A stretch of DNA of 32,012 nt from Streptacidiphilus anmyonensis (GTDB lineage Bacteria > Actinomycetota > Actinomycetes > Streptomycetales > Streptomycetaceae). The notes under the pieces are model-generated. The model was not told the origin of the DNA. It saw only the letters and a program-made list of their open reading frames with translations, and did no database searches. The stretch spans positions 1 to 32,012 of the forward strand of contig NZ_BBPQ01000086.1 in the NCBI RefSeq assembly GCF_000787855.1. Direction: 5' to 3'. The first letter of the stretch is position 1. Each line of letters opens with the position of its first letter. Below, piece after piece: positions 1-7,834 of this stretch. The position numbers were made by a program, and so were the translations under genes.

Positions 1-96
1 AAGGGGCGCGGCGCGGCGTCGCCGTGGCGATGAGGCCGGTCGGCGGATCCGGGGTTGCGGGCCGCGCGCCGGGGTATGCGCTCGCGAGAGTTCCTG

Positions 97-621
97 GTGA
101 CGGCTATCGCAACGAGTGTGCAGACGAACGAGAACTGGCTTCATCCTCTGGCATTGGAAGGCCCCGACGCGGCGGCCGCCGATGAGGTCTCGCAGGCCGT
201 CGCGAAGCTCGTGGCCATGTGGAGCTCGGCTTTGGGTCATGTCGCGCCGCAGCTGTCCGGCTACCAGTTCCGCGCTCTGGAGGCGGTCGTCCGGGAGCCG
301 GGCGTGAACATGACGGGGCTCGCCGAGGCGCTGCGCGTGGGTCCGCCCGCGTGCAGCAGGCTGTGCGGGAGGCTGGAGGCGGCCGGTCTGCTGGAGCGGC
401 GTTCCCGCCCCGGTGATCGACGCGAAGTGGTCTTGGGTGTCACCGCCGAGGGGCGTCGCGTGGTCAAGGCCGTCACCGCGCGGCGACATCATGAGCTGGC
501 GGCCTCGCTGGCCCGGATGACGCCGGACGATCGGGATGCCCTGGTGGGCGGCCTCCGGGCGCTGCACGCCCACGGCGTGGGCCACCCGCGCGAAGGCGGG
601 CCGGGCGCGTCGGACACGTGA
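97..621 (+). CDS. MarR family transcriptional regulator
   Basis: A 174-residue winged-helix DNA-binding protein of the MarR family, a cytoplasmic dimeric repressor or activator. The core shows the MarR layout: a helix around LSGYQFRALEAVV, the recognition region GLAEALRVGPPACSRLCGRL, and the wing RSRPGDRREVVLGVTAEG, followed by a C-terminal dimerisation helix. I chose the GTG at 97 because GAGAG lies about 7 bases upstream; an ATG at 76 in the same frame lacks a clear ribosome site. The gene converges on the PP2C phosphatase gene that ends 20 bp away. It is clearly paralogous to the MarR gene at 6575 (shared SRLC.RLEA.G and RREV stretches). The ligand and targets cannot be read from the sequence. 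Confidence 0.85.
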   Translation: MTAIATSVQTNENWLHPLALEGPDAAAADEVSQAVAKLVAMWSSALGHVAPQLSGYQFRALEAVVREPGVNMTGLAEALRVGPPACSRLCGRLEAAGLLERRSRPGDRREVVLGVTAEGRRVVKAVTARRHHELAASLARMTPDDRDALVGGLRALHAHGVGHPREGGPGASDT

Positions 622-641
622 CCGCGGCTGGGCTCTCGTGG

Positions 642-2291
642 TCAGGGCGCGTGGCACAGCAGCAGGCAGACGTCGTCCTCGCCCTCGTTGTCGGCGAGCA
701 TCGGCGTGAGCAGCAGGTCGGCGACCTTGTCGAGGTCGTGGGACAGTGCGGCGGCGTCGATGCCGCCCAGGGCCCGGCCGAGGCGCTCGATGCCGAGGTC
801 GATTCCGTCCGCGCGCCTTTCGACCAGTCCGTCGGTGTAGAGCAGGAACGTGGAGCCAGGTGGGAAGGGCGCGGTGTGCTCGTCGAACGGGCGCTCGAGG
901 GGCAGGCCGAGCATCGGCCCGGACTTCTCCTCCAGGAGGCGGACGCGTTCGTTCGGGCTGCGCAGCAGGGGCGGCGGGTGCCCGGCGGCAGCCCAGGTGA
1001 TGGTCGGTTCGCCCGGCTGGATCCGCGCGACGACGGCGGTGGCGTACAGCTCCTGGTCGAGGTGGTGGATGAACGCGTGGAGCTTCGAGAGCAGGGTGCC
1101 GGGGCCGTCTCCGGCGACGGCGTAGGCCCGCAGCGCGGTGCGCAGCTGCCCCATCATCACCGCGGCGCGCAGCCCGTGGCCGGTGACGTCGCCGACCACG
1201 AGGGTGACGCTGCCGTCGGGCAGGGTGAAGGCGTCGTACCAGTCGCCGCCGATGTTGAGACCGCGGGTGGCGGGCAGGTACCGGGCGGCGAGAAGGGTGG
1301 TCCGCGTATCCGGGAGATCGGTGAGCTGGGCGCGTTGCAGCGTCTCGGCGGTGTCCCGGTGGCGCTCGTAGCGCAGGGCGTTGTCGAGTGCGACGGCTGT
1401 GCGGTGTGCCAGCTCGCGGAGCATGGTGATGTCGTCTGCGGCGAAGGATTCGCCTGAGGGGACCAGGCTCAGCACGCCGATGGTGGTGCGGCGGGCCGTC
1501 AGCGGCAGCCTCAGCGGTGCCGGTTTGCGGATCTCCACGGCGTCGGGGCCGGTGTCTGCTGCCCGGTGGCGCCTCCCGCCGGGGACTTCTGCGTCGTCGG
1601 GCAGCCATACCTGGGCGGCGCTGGCGTAGGCGGGGACCAGCAGGTCCTGGAGTGCGTTGATGATGGCGTCGTGGCTGAGCGAGGCGGCGAGTGCGGCGCT
1701 GGCGTCGGTAAGGAACAGCAGACGGCGCCGCGCCTCCTCCGCCTGGGCGTGGGCGGCGCGCTCCGCGGCCAGCAGGCGGCGCTGTTCCTTGGCGGCCGTG
1801 TCGAGTTCGGCGTGGAGGGCGAGGACGCCTTGGTTGGTGTGGTGCAGTTCGTCGCGGTGTGAGCGGATCAGTTCCGACTGTTCGTCGAGGCGGGCGAGCA
1901 GCTCGGCGATGTCCCGGTCCGCGCGCACGGGCGCCGCGTCGAGGTCGGACGCGGTGGCCGTGATCGCTGCGCGCAGCCCCGCCTGCGGGTCGCGGCACGC
2001 GACCGTGCGCTCCCATGCGAGCCGGTCCGCGGGCTGTGCCACGCAACGGACGGTCAGCCGCGGGTCACGGTTGCCTGTGTCGCTGCCGCTCGGTCCGGGG
2101 TGCACGCTCACCTGGTGGACGGCGGTCTGATCGAGGCCGGCGCTCAGGTGGGCGCTCATCTCGGCGAGCAGCCGAAGGCGCTCTGCGGTGGGGGCGCCGG
2201 CAGCCGTGAGGGCGTGCGAGAGCGCGGCTCGGACCGGTGCCAGGTCCTGTGGCGACGCGACGGGCCAGGTCGCGTTCGGGTCCGGCCTCAC
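642..2291 (-). CDS. GAF domain PP2C/SpoIIE-type serine phosphatase (RsbU-like)
   Basis: A 549-residue cytoplasmic phosphatase, expected to dephosphorylate an anti-anti-sigma (STAS) protein and so release a sigma factor. Residues 1-110 look like a degenerate HATPase-like region, 125-190 form a coiled coil rich in Glu, Ala and Arg, 190-310 fit a GAF domain, and 320-549 form the PP2C domain. Metal-site motifs are complete: GGDWYD at 348-353, GDVTGHG at 367-373, YTDGLVER, and a terminal EDDVCLLL. The GTG start overlaps the upstream stop codon as GTGA, so it is translationally coupled and is the last gene of the five-gene stressosome operon. In Bacillus RsbU is switched on by RsbT; here the coiled coil and GAF region are the likely RsbT-docking or sensing parts (inference). 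Confidence 0.88.
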   Translation of the reverse strand: MRPDPNATWPVASPQDLAPVRAALSHALTAAGAPTAERLRLLAEMSAHLSAGLDQTAVHQVSVHPGPSGSDTGNRDPRLTVRCVAQPADRLAWERTVACRDPQAGLRAAITATASDLDAAPVRADRDIAELLARLDEQSELIRSHRDELHHTNQGVLALHAELDTAAKEQRRLLAAERAAHAQAEEARRRLLFLTDASAALAASLSHDAIINALQDLLVPAYASAAQVWLPDDAEVPGGRRHRAADTGPDAVEIRKPAPLRLPLTARRTTIGVLSLVPSGESFAADDITMLRELAHRTAVALDNALRYERHRDTAETLQRAQLTDLPDTRTTLLAARYLPATRGLNIGGDWYDAFTLPDGSVTLVVGDVTGHGLRAAVMMGQLRTALRAYAVAGDGPGTLLSKLHAFIHHLDQELYATAVVARIQPGEPTITWAAAGHPPPLLRSPNERVRLLEEKSGPMLGLPLERPFDEHTAPFPPGSTFLLYTDGLVERRADGIDLGIERLGRALGGIDAAALSHDLDKVADLLLTPMLADNEGEDDVCLLLCHAP

Positions 2292-3352
2292 GCGCCGCCC
2301 CCTCGGGAGTCGGTCACGACCGTCACCGTGGTGTCGTCACGGGCGGGAAGCGCGGCGCTGCTGGCGTCACGCAGGATCACGGACGCGAGCACCGCGGGGT
2401 CGTAGTGGTGCTGGACCGGATCGTGCGGCGGCTCCCATCGGCTGGGCAGTCCGTCCGTGTGCATGACCAGGACGCTGCCGGGGCGCCAGGGGGCCCGGCG
2501 CAGCGGCACACGTGCGGGGCGGTGTGCTCCGGCGATCCCGGGGTGGCTGAGGAGGTGCTCCCAGCTGTCGGTGTGGCCGGTGCGCGCGCCGATGTTGCCG
2601 ATCCCGGCGAAGAGCAGCGTCTCGGTGCGGAGATCGATGCTGGCCACGGCCACGGCCGCGCCGCGCGTGCCGCGCAGCTCGGCGTGGAGGCGGTCCAGGA
2701 TTCCCACAGGGTCATGCTCGGGGCGGTTGCGCAGGGACGTGACGGCGCTGTGGGCGGCAGCTGCCGCGGCGGGACCGTGGCCCAGGCCGTCGGCCAGCAG
2801 CACCACGAACCGGTCCTGACGGAGGACGCTGGTCCAGGCGTCGCCGGAGCTGCGTGCCGCGCCGAGGGCGACGCGGATCCCGCCGACGCGCACCGGCGCG
2901 TCGACGGGCGCTGCCGGGGGGCGACGATCGCCCTTGACCGTCAGACGGGCCAGGGCCACCGTGCCCCGGCCGACGGTGCTGTGCACCTGGAAGGCGTCCG
3001 CGAGGCGGCGGCAGGTGCCCAGGCCCGCGCCGAGGGAAGCGGTCGTGGAGTATCCGTCGCGCAGTGCCCGCGCCACATCCGGCATGCCCGGACCGTGGTC
3101 GACGGCGACGATCTGGACCACCGGTTCGTCGTGGTGCGGTTGCCCGGCCGGTCCGCAGGCGACCTCGTCGATGAGGATCCGCCCGCCGCCGGCGTGCTTG
3201 AGGAGGTTGGTGGCCAGTTCCGTGGCCACCAGGGCCGCGGCGGCCACGCGATCGGGCCCGAGCCCGGCCTGCTGGGCCGCGGTTTCGGCGGCCACCCGCG
3301 CGTCGTGGACCCGGGTGGTGTCCTGTACTGGAATCTCCCACAGCTCCGGCAT
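2288..3352 (-). CDS. Bifunctional HATPase / SpoIIE-type phosphatase (RsbT-RsbX-like)
   Basis: A 354-residue protein with two domains. Residues 1-125 are a GHKL ATPase of the anti-sigma or RsbT type, with N-box ELATNLLKH, a VDHGPGM box and a glycine-rich ATP lid (SLGAGLGTCRR). Residues 145-354 are a PP2C/SpoIIE-type domain with SGDAW, LADGLGHGP, HTDGL and a final DDTTVTVV. In Bacillus, RsbX is the phosphatase that resets RsbR and RsbS after RsbT phosphorylates them. This fusion could supply that reset while sensing nucleotide state (inference). The ATG at 3352 overlaps the rsbT stop as TGATG and the end overlaps the next start, so coupling is tight on both sides. All catalytic motifs I looked for are present. 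Confidence 0.85.
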   Translation of the reverse strand: MPELWEIPVQDTTRVHDARVAAETAAQQAGLGPDRVAAAALVATELATNLLKHAGGGRILIDEVACGPAGQPHHDEPVVQIVAVDHGPGMPDVARALRDGYSTTASLGAGLGTCRRLADAFQVHSTVGRGTVALARLTVKGDRRPPAAPVDAPVRVGGIRVALGAARSSGDAWTSVLRQDRFVVLLADGLGHGPAAAAAAHSAVTSLRNRPEHDPVGILDRLHAELRGTRGAAVAVASIDLRTETLLFAGIGNIGARTGHTDSWEHLLSHPGIAGAHRPARVPLRRAPWRPGSVLVMHTDGLPSRWEPPHDPVQHHYDPAVLASVILRDASSAALPARDDTTVTVVTDSRGGGA

Positions 3353-3807
3353 CAGATGGCCTGCCGGGTGGGCGGCACGCCGCCGTGCCACATGACGACC
3401 GTGATGGTCGTCCCGCGTCCGGGCTCGCTGTCCAGACGGAAGTCGTGGACCAGCCGGCGCGCTCCGCCCAGGCCCAGGCCCAGTCCTCCGCCGGACGTGT
3501 AGCCGTCGGACATGGCCTGGTCGACGTCCGCGATGCCGGGCCCGGAGTCGGCGAAGACCAGACGCACCGCGGTGTGGACGCCCTCGTTCAGCACGGTGGC
3601 CTCCATGTGCCCGCCGCCCCCGTGCACCAGGGTGTTGCGGGCGAGCTCACTGGCCGCGGTGACCAGCTTGGTCTGCTGCACCAGCGAGAACTGCGCCTCG
3701 GTGGCCAGTCGCCTGACCTCCTGGCGGATCCACATCAGATCCATGTCGGAGCGGATCGGCAGGCAGGTCGGCGATCCACGGTGCGTGTCAGTCCCGGTCG
3801 TTGTCAT
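3352..3807 (-). CDS. rsbT: RsbT-like serine kinase / switch protein
   Basis: A 151-residue GHKL kinase. In the stressosome, RsbT phosphorylates RsbR and RsbS, is then released, and activates an RsbU-type phosphatase. Visible motifs are the N-box SELARNTLVHGGGG, the box ADSGPGIADV, and the lid SGGGLGLGLGGARRLV followed by GRGTTI. I chose the ATG at 3807 because GAGCGAGG sits 5 bases upstream; a GTG at 3822 is an alternative. The start lies inside the 3' end of rsbS (about 20 bp overlap) and the stop overlaps the following gene. The order R-S-T matches Bacillus subtilis and other stressosome loci, which supports the assignment. Confidence 0.9.
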   Translation of the reverse strand: MTTTGTDTHRGSPTCLPIRSDMDLMWIRQEVRRLATEAQFSLVQQTKLVTAASELARNTLVHGGGGHMEATVLNEGVHTAVRLVFADSGPGIADVDQAMSDGYTSGGGLGLGLGGARRLVHDFRLDSEPGRGTTITVVMWHGGVPPTRQAI

Positions 3808-4222
3808 ACGCGCCTCGCTCACCGTGTTCGCGCGCGGCCGGTGCGGGATGCTCGCGGAGCATGCGCAGTGCGCTCTGGACGTCCAGGGCCGTGCGCAGCC
3901 CGGTGAGAGTCAGCCCCAGTTCCACCAGGGTGATCGCGACGGTGGGGCGCATGCCGGCAACGATGGTCTGCGCGGCGAGCAGCCCGGCCCCGGCGGCGAT
4001 CTCCGCGAGCACCCGGCCGAGGAAGGAGTCGACCACCTCGACGGAGGAGATGTCGATGACCACCCCCGTCGCCGGGTTGTCCGCGATGTGCCGGAGGACG
4101 TCGTACTGGAGCCGCTCGGCGTTCTTGTCCTGCAGGTCGCCCTGGATGGCCACCAGCAGCACGTCGTCCAGCCGCAGGACCGGGACGTGCGCCTGGGGCA
4201 GCCACATGGGCTGCTCCGTCAT
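3788..4222 (-). CDS. rsbS: RsbS-like STAS domain stressosome scaffold
   Basis: A 144-residue STAS-domain protein. RsbS is the scaffold subunit that holds RsbT in the stressosome until a serine is phosphorylated. The sequence follows RsbS closely: PVLRLDDVLLVAIQ near the start, then DISSVEVVDSFLGRVL, where the serine of VDSF matches the RsbT target of Bacillus RsbS (Ser59 there), then GMRPTVAITLVELGL. The C-terminus extends some 20 residues beyond the Bacillus protein and is charged. The ATG overlaps the rsbR stop as ATGA, and the 3' end overlaps rsbT by about 20 bp. Confidence 0.92.
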   Translation of the reverse strand: MTEQPMWLPQAHVPVLRLDDVLLVAIQGDLQDKNAERLQYDVLRHIADNPATGVVIDISSVEVVDSFLGRVLAEIAAGAGLLAAQTIVAGMRPTVAITLVELGLTLTGLRTALDVQSALRMLREHPAPAAREHGERGAYDNDRD

Positions 4223-5112
4223 CGGGCGACCGCCCCTTGCGAAGTCGGCCCGAATCCCACCCCCAGCCCGCGCAGCGCGAAGGCGAGGGCGTCGGCGAGC
4301 GTCGCGCGGGTGACCACCCCGCCCAGGTCCAGGCCGAGTTGCACGATGGTCTGGGCGATGGCGGGACGGACCCCGGAGACCACGCACTCCGCACCCATCA
4401 GGCGCGCGGCGGCGACGGTCTTCATCAGGTGCTGCGCCACCAGCGAGTCCACGGTGGGCACTCCGGTGATGTCCAGGATCGCGTACTTCGCCTGCTGCGC
4501 GACGATCGCCTCCAGCAGGCTCTCCATCACCACCTGGCTCCGGGCGCTGTCCAGGGTGCCGATCAGCGGGACGGCGACGATCCCGTCCCACAGCTTGATC
4601 ACCGGCGTCGCGACCTCCAGCAGCTGCTGACGCTGACGGTTGATCAATTCGGCGCCGTCGCTGAGCGCGGTCTCCATCACCACCAGCCGCAGCGTGCCCA
4701 TCAGCGTCGTCAGTGCCAGCAGCGCTCCGTGGACCACGGCCGTCGGTTCCTGCTCCAACTCCGCCGTCAGGTGCTCGACGGCGGACGAGCGGAGCGCGGC
4801 GACCTCCCCGGCGATCTGCGCCGGACTCAGGCCCGTACGGGCCCGGGAGGCGGACATCCGCGCCAACTGCTCACGCACCACGAAGAACCCGGGGGCGTCC
4901 ACGTCCTCCACGCGCCCGGCTTCCGCCACCTCCGCCAGCGCGTCGAGCACGGCCTTGCAGGCCTCCACCGCCTCGTCCCTCGAGACGGTGAAGACCGTAC
5001 GGAACAGCGGGGCGTCGGCCCAGCGCTGGGCGATCTGTTCGCGGCGGTGACGTAGTGCCTGCCCCACCTGGCTCGCCGACGACCACTCGTCGCCGATCTG
5101 CTGCTCGGACAC
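4219..5112 (-). CDS. rsbR: RsbR-like stressosome sensor, C-terminal STAS domain
   Basis: A 297-residue RsbR paralogue and first gene of the operon. The N-terminal half (about 1-155) is helical and fits the variable sensory domain of RsbR proteins (RsbRD-type), here without a visible haem or flavin motif. The STAS half starts at about 165 with TPVIKLWDGIVAVPLIGTL and runs through DITGVPTVDSLVAQH and SGVRPAIAQTIVQLGLDL, close to Bacillus RsbRA. At the two places where Bacillus RsbRA has phosphorylated threonines, the aligned residues here appear to be serines (GTLDSARS and TVDSLVAQ). I prefer the GTG at 5112, 9 bases after GAAAGG; a GTG at 5118 is too close to that site. Confidence 0.88.
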   Translation of the reverse strand: MSEQQIGDEWSSASQVGQALRHRREQIAQRWADAPLFRTVFTVSRDEAVEACKAVLDALAEVAEAGRVEDVDAPGFFVVREQLARMSASRARTGLSPAQIAGEVAALRSSAVEHLTAELEQEPTAVVHGALLALTTLMGTLRLVVMETALSDGAELINRQRQQLLEVATPVIKLWDGIVAVPLIGTLDSARSQVVMESLLEAIVAQQAKYAILDITGVPTVDSLVAQHLMKTVAAARLMGAECVVSGVRPAIAQTIVQLGLDLGGVVTRATLADALAFALRGLGVGFGPTSQGAVAR

Positions 5113-5132
5113 GCGCACTAACCTTTCGCCTA

Positions 5133-5165
5133 CGGATGGCCGGACATCCGATGCCGTCTGGCATC
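5133..5165 (-). promoter_or_regulatory. Two adjoining inverted repeats in the rsbR leader
   Basis: Two perfect inverted repeats adjoin just upstream of the rsbR ribosome site. CGGATG/CATCCG spans 5133-5150 with a 6-nt loop, and GATGCC/GGCATC spans 5150-5165 with a 4-nt loop. They share a base, so they could act as operator half-sites or as leader hairpins. No binding protein is known; the neighbouring MarR proteins are obvious candidates but nothing in the sequence proves it. Confidence 0.4.
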
Positions 5166-5260
5166 TGTTGTCGTCCGGCAATTTTACTCAGAGCGGGACA
5201 GGCCCGACAGGCCGGAGCGGGTGCTGAACGTCTCAGAATTCACGAACGTTGTGACGTCTG

Positions 5261-6421
5261 TCACCGGCCGTGCCAGTCCAGGCAGACCACCAGGGCGTCG
5301 TCGTCCGGCATCGGCCGGCCCCGGTACACGGTCAGCTCCCGCAGCACCGCCCGCGGCACCTCCGCCGCCGGCAGCAGGCGCGTGGCCAGCATGGCCTGCG
5401 CCAGGGCCTTCTCCCCGTACCGCTCACCCAGAGGGGACGCGACCTCGTACACCCCGTCGCTGACGAACAGGAGCCGGTCGCCCCGCTCGACGCGGAACTC
5501 CTGCGGGATGTAGTCGGTCTCCTCGAACATGCCCAGGGGCAGTTGCGCGTCCAGGTCGACCATCTCCACCGTGCCCTTCGCCCGCATGCGCAGCATCCGC
5601 GGCGATCCGGCGTCCACCACCTTCACCCGCCCGCTGCCCAGGTCGAAGTCCAGCAGCAGCACCGACAGGTAGAGGCTGCCCCGGTGCTGGGCGTAGACGG
5701 CCTGGTCCGCCAGCGCGGCCTGGTCCTCGATGGAGATCCCCGCGCGGCGGGCGTTGCGCAGCGCGTTGATGCCCAGGTTGGTCAGCAGCGAGGCCTCGAT
5801 TCCCTCGCCCATGCCGTTGGTGACGTACAGCATCAGCCGGTCGGCGGTGGCCGACCAGTCGAAGTTGTCTCCGTAGATCGCGTACGCGGGCTCCAGCCCC
5901 GCACCGATCTCGTACTCGCGCCGCGAGCAGGAGCGGCCGGGCAGCAGCTGCCACTGCATCTCCGCCGCCAGCGTCAGCCGGGTCCTGCGCCTGGCCTGCA
6001 GGTAGAGATCCGTGTCGCGTTCCGCGACGAGCACCTCGTGGCCAAGCACCTCGGCGATCTCCTGGAGCTCCTCGACCGTCTCCGGCGCGAGGCCCTCTCC
6101 TGCGAAGGACAGGGTCAGCACGCCGAGGCGGTCCCCGCGCACCGTCACCGGCAGGTGCACCCTCAGCCCTTCCGCCGTCTCCTCCACGAACGGCTCCTGG
6201 GAGCCGAAGGCCCGGCCGGGCGCGGTGTTGTGCACCGAGATCGGCTCGTCGGTGTGCGGGAGCACGGACACCGGCTGCAGGACGCTCATCCCGTAGTCGG
6301 CCATGTACAGAGCGACCGAGGAGGAGGCGTACCGTCCGGCCAGCTCCTCGCGGAGCACGTCCAGCAGCTGGTGGGGAGCAGCCCGGCGCAGCGCGCGCTC
6401 CACCGCGTGGAATCTGTTCAC
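5261..6421 (-). CDS. PP2C/SpoIIE-type phosphatase-like protein with altered metal site
   Basis: A 386-residue protein. Residues 1-150 form a GAF-like sensory region (RVHLPVTVRGDRLGVLTLSF) and 150-386 form a SpoIIE-type PP2C fold. The first metal motif is IYGDNFDWS instead of GGDWYD, and the second is TNGMGEG where active members have an Asp before GxGxG, so one metal ligand is Asn. The later LFVSDGVYEV and the C-terminal DDDALVV are normal. From memory this variant recurs in Streptomyces, so it may be a conserved subfamily rather than decay. The start is a GTG at 6421 with GGCGGA about 10 bases upstream; GAGGAG lies further up. It is divergent from the MarR gene at 6575 and may be controlled by it. 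Confidence 0.8.
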   Translation of the reverse strand: MNRFHAVERALRRAAPHQLLDVLREELAGRYASSSVALYMADYGMSVLQPVSVLPHTDEPISVHNTAPGRAFGSQEPFVEETAEGLRVHLPVTVRGDRLGVLTLSFAGEGLAPETVEELQEIAEVLGHEVLVAERDTDLYLQARRRTRLTLAAEMQWQLLPGRSCSRREYEIGAGLEPAYAIYGDNFDWSATADRLMLYVTNGMGEGIEASLLTNLGINALRNARRAGISIEDQAALADQAVYAQHRGSLYLSVLLLDFDLGSGRVKVVDAGSPRMLRMRAKGTVEMVDLDAQLPLGMFEETDYIPQEFRVERGDRLLFVSDGVYEVASPLGERYGEKALAQAMLATRLLPAAEVPRAVLRELTVYRGRPMPDDDALVVCLDWHGR

Positions 6422-6574
6422 GATGACGGCGTCCGCCTGTTCTCCTCGAAGGGCCGGTCCCGCGGGGACGAGGCGGCAGCCCAGCGCTCGGACGCTGCGG
6501 CGACGCCGTGGCAGGACCCGCCCGCAGTACGGGTGCAGGCTGACATCCCGCGCGAAGCCTGCCAAAGTGTCACT

Positions 6575-7054
6575 GTGGATCCCTCCGAGCTCGAGCAGCA
6601 GCAGCGCGCCGACGCGGCGCGCATCGCTTCGGATGCCGTCGAACTGCTCGAAGTTCTGTGGGGGCGGGCTCTGACCGGGCCGGTGTCCTCGTCGCAATTG
6701 CGCGCCATGTTCATTCTGGAGCACAACGACGGAATCAACCTGCGGACGCTGGCCGGGACCATGGATTCCACCCCTCCGTCGGTCAGTCGCCTGTGCGACC
6801 GACTCGAGGCGATGGGCATGATCGAACGCACACCGAGCCCCGCCAGCCGACGGGAGGTGCGGCTGCACCTCAGCAAGTCCGGCCACGCCCTGCTGGGCGA
6901 GCTGCGGACCCGTCGCGTGCAGGAGCTGCAGAGCGTCCTGGCCCGCATGTCCGCCAGCAGGCGCCAGGCGCTCGTGCGGGGTCTGGAGTCCTTTCGCGAC
7001 GCCGCGTACGACGAGCTGCACGGCGAGACGAACGGCGACGCCCGTACCGCCTGA
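6575..7054 (+). CDS. MarR family transcriptional regulator
   Basis: A 159-residue winged-helix regulator. The fold reads clearly: SSSQLRAMFILEH, then TLAGTMDSTPPSVSRLCDRLEAMGMIER as the helix-turn-helix, the wing SPASRREVRLHLSKSG, and the dimer helix ELQSVLARMSASRRQALVRGL. It starts at GTG 6575; no strong ribosome site is visible, so the start is less certain than the fold. It is divergent from the PP2C-like gene across a gap of about 150 bp, the usual arrangement for a MarR protein controlling itself and its neighbour. It is a paralogue of the MarR protein at 97-621. Confidence 0.82.
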   Translation: MDPSELEQQQRADAARIASDAVELLEVLWGRALTGPVSSSQLRAMFILEHNDGINLRTLAGTMDSTPPSVSRLCDRLEAMGMIERTPSPASRREVRLHLSKSGHALLGELRTRRVQELQSVLARMSASRRQALVRGLESFRDAAYDELHGETNGDARTA

Positions 7055-7283
7055 GGGCTTCCGGGCAAGCGCGCTCGCGCTGAGCATGACATCGCGTACC
7101 CACCTCCCAGCAGCCGCTTCAGCACCCGGGACAAGATTGTTGCCTCACGGCTACTGTTGTCACACGGCAAGTATTGTGTTGTGCCGCCGACCGACCGTCG
7201 AAGACCCCACCCCGAGAACCCATGACGGCTCTTCGGGTCGGGCACAGCGCCGATCGGCGCGCATGCCCAGGAGGCGGGAAAGC

Positions 7284-7306
7284 GCCCCGGGCCGGTGGCC
7301 CGGGGC
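7284..7306 (-). terminator. Strong GC hairpin downstream of the 7313-7834 gene
   Basis: A 10-bp perfect stem (GCCCCGGGCC/GGCCCGGGGC) with a 3-nt loop lies 6 bp past the stop codon of the minus-strand gene, followed in that direction by CTTTCC. It is a good factor-independent terminator candidate for an actinomycete. Confidence 0.7.
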
Positions 7307-7312
7307 TCGCCC

Positions 7313-7834
7313 TCACACGTGCCGGCTGTCCGCTCCGCGGCGGGCCTGGAAGCGATGCAGCCAGGCAGGGCGGGTTCCGCGAGCTCCGGCCTTGGCGCCC
7401 GGCGCGGCAGCCTTGCCCCCGGACGACGGGCCGACGGCCCGCGCCTTGACCTTGGCCGCCTCGGCGCGGGCCTCGGCGGCCTCGGCACGCGCCCGCGCAG
7501 CCTGCTCCTTGGCTTCCTTGTGCTGTTCGGCGGCCCTGTCGCGCTCGCGCCAGGCGACCGCCGCCTGCTTTCGGGACTCCCGCACGTCAGCCCGCGCCAG
7601 GCGTCCGAGACGCGACCTGTGGCGCGCGCCCGCGACCAGGATGCCGAGCCCGACGACAGCCAGTGCACCGACGACGATGCCGAACAGGAACAGTCTGCTT
7701 TCGGAGCCGGTCAGTTCGTAGCCGAACACCGAGAAGCCGCCCCCCAGACCGTGCGCCGAACCGGTGTTGCTCACCGCTCCGGCGACCCCGACGACGACCG
7801 CGGCTATCAGGATGACGAGACCAACCACGATCAT
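7313..7834 (-). CDS. Two-helix membrane protein with charged Ala-rich tail
   Basis: A 173-residue protein that I cannot place in a characterised family. Residues 2-22 form a hydrophobic helix (IVVGLVILIAAVVVGVAGAV) and about 46-70 a second one (LFLFGIVVGALAVVGLGILV). The rest is a long Arg/Glu/Ala-rich helix likely to be a coiled coil, then a basic Gly/Ala tail. The topology suggests a membrane anchor with a cytoplasmic coiled coil. The start is the ATG at 7834 with GGGAGG 5 bases upstream, a strong site. It is a single gene ended by a clear hairpin, divergent from the DUF1206 gene. Confidence 0.75.
   Translation of the reverse strand: MIVVGLVILIAAVVVGVAGAVSNTGSAHGLGGGFSVFGYELTGSESRLFLFGIVVGALAVVGLGILVAGARHRSRLGRLARADVRESRKQAAVAWRERDRAAEQHKEAKEQAARARAEAAEARAEAAKVKARAVGPSSGGKAAAPGAKAGARGTRPAWLHRFQARRGADSRHV

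Noticed and set aside
618..1457. Long open frame on the plus strand opposite the RsbU-like gene
   Set aside because: It is antisense to a well-supported PP2C gene, has no domain-like motifs, and reflects high GC only.
7054..7313. Possible promoter pairs and TTGCC/GGCAA repeat after the second MarR gene
   Set aside because: No convincing -35/-10 spacing in either direction, and no gene that would use it.
6418..7668. 416-codon minus-strand frame across the MarR gene
   Set aside because: It is antisense to the MarR gene and low-complexity Arg/Ser/Pro-rich, with no family motif.
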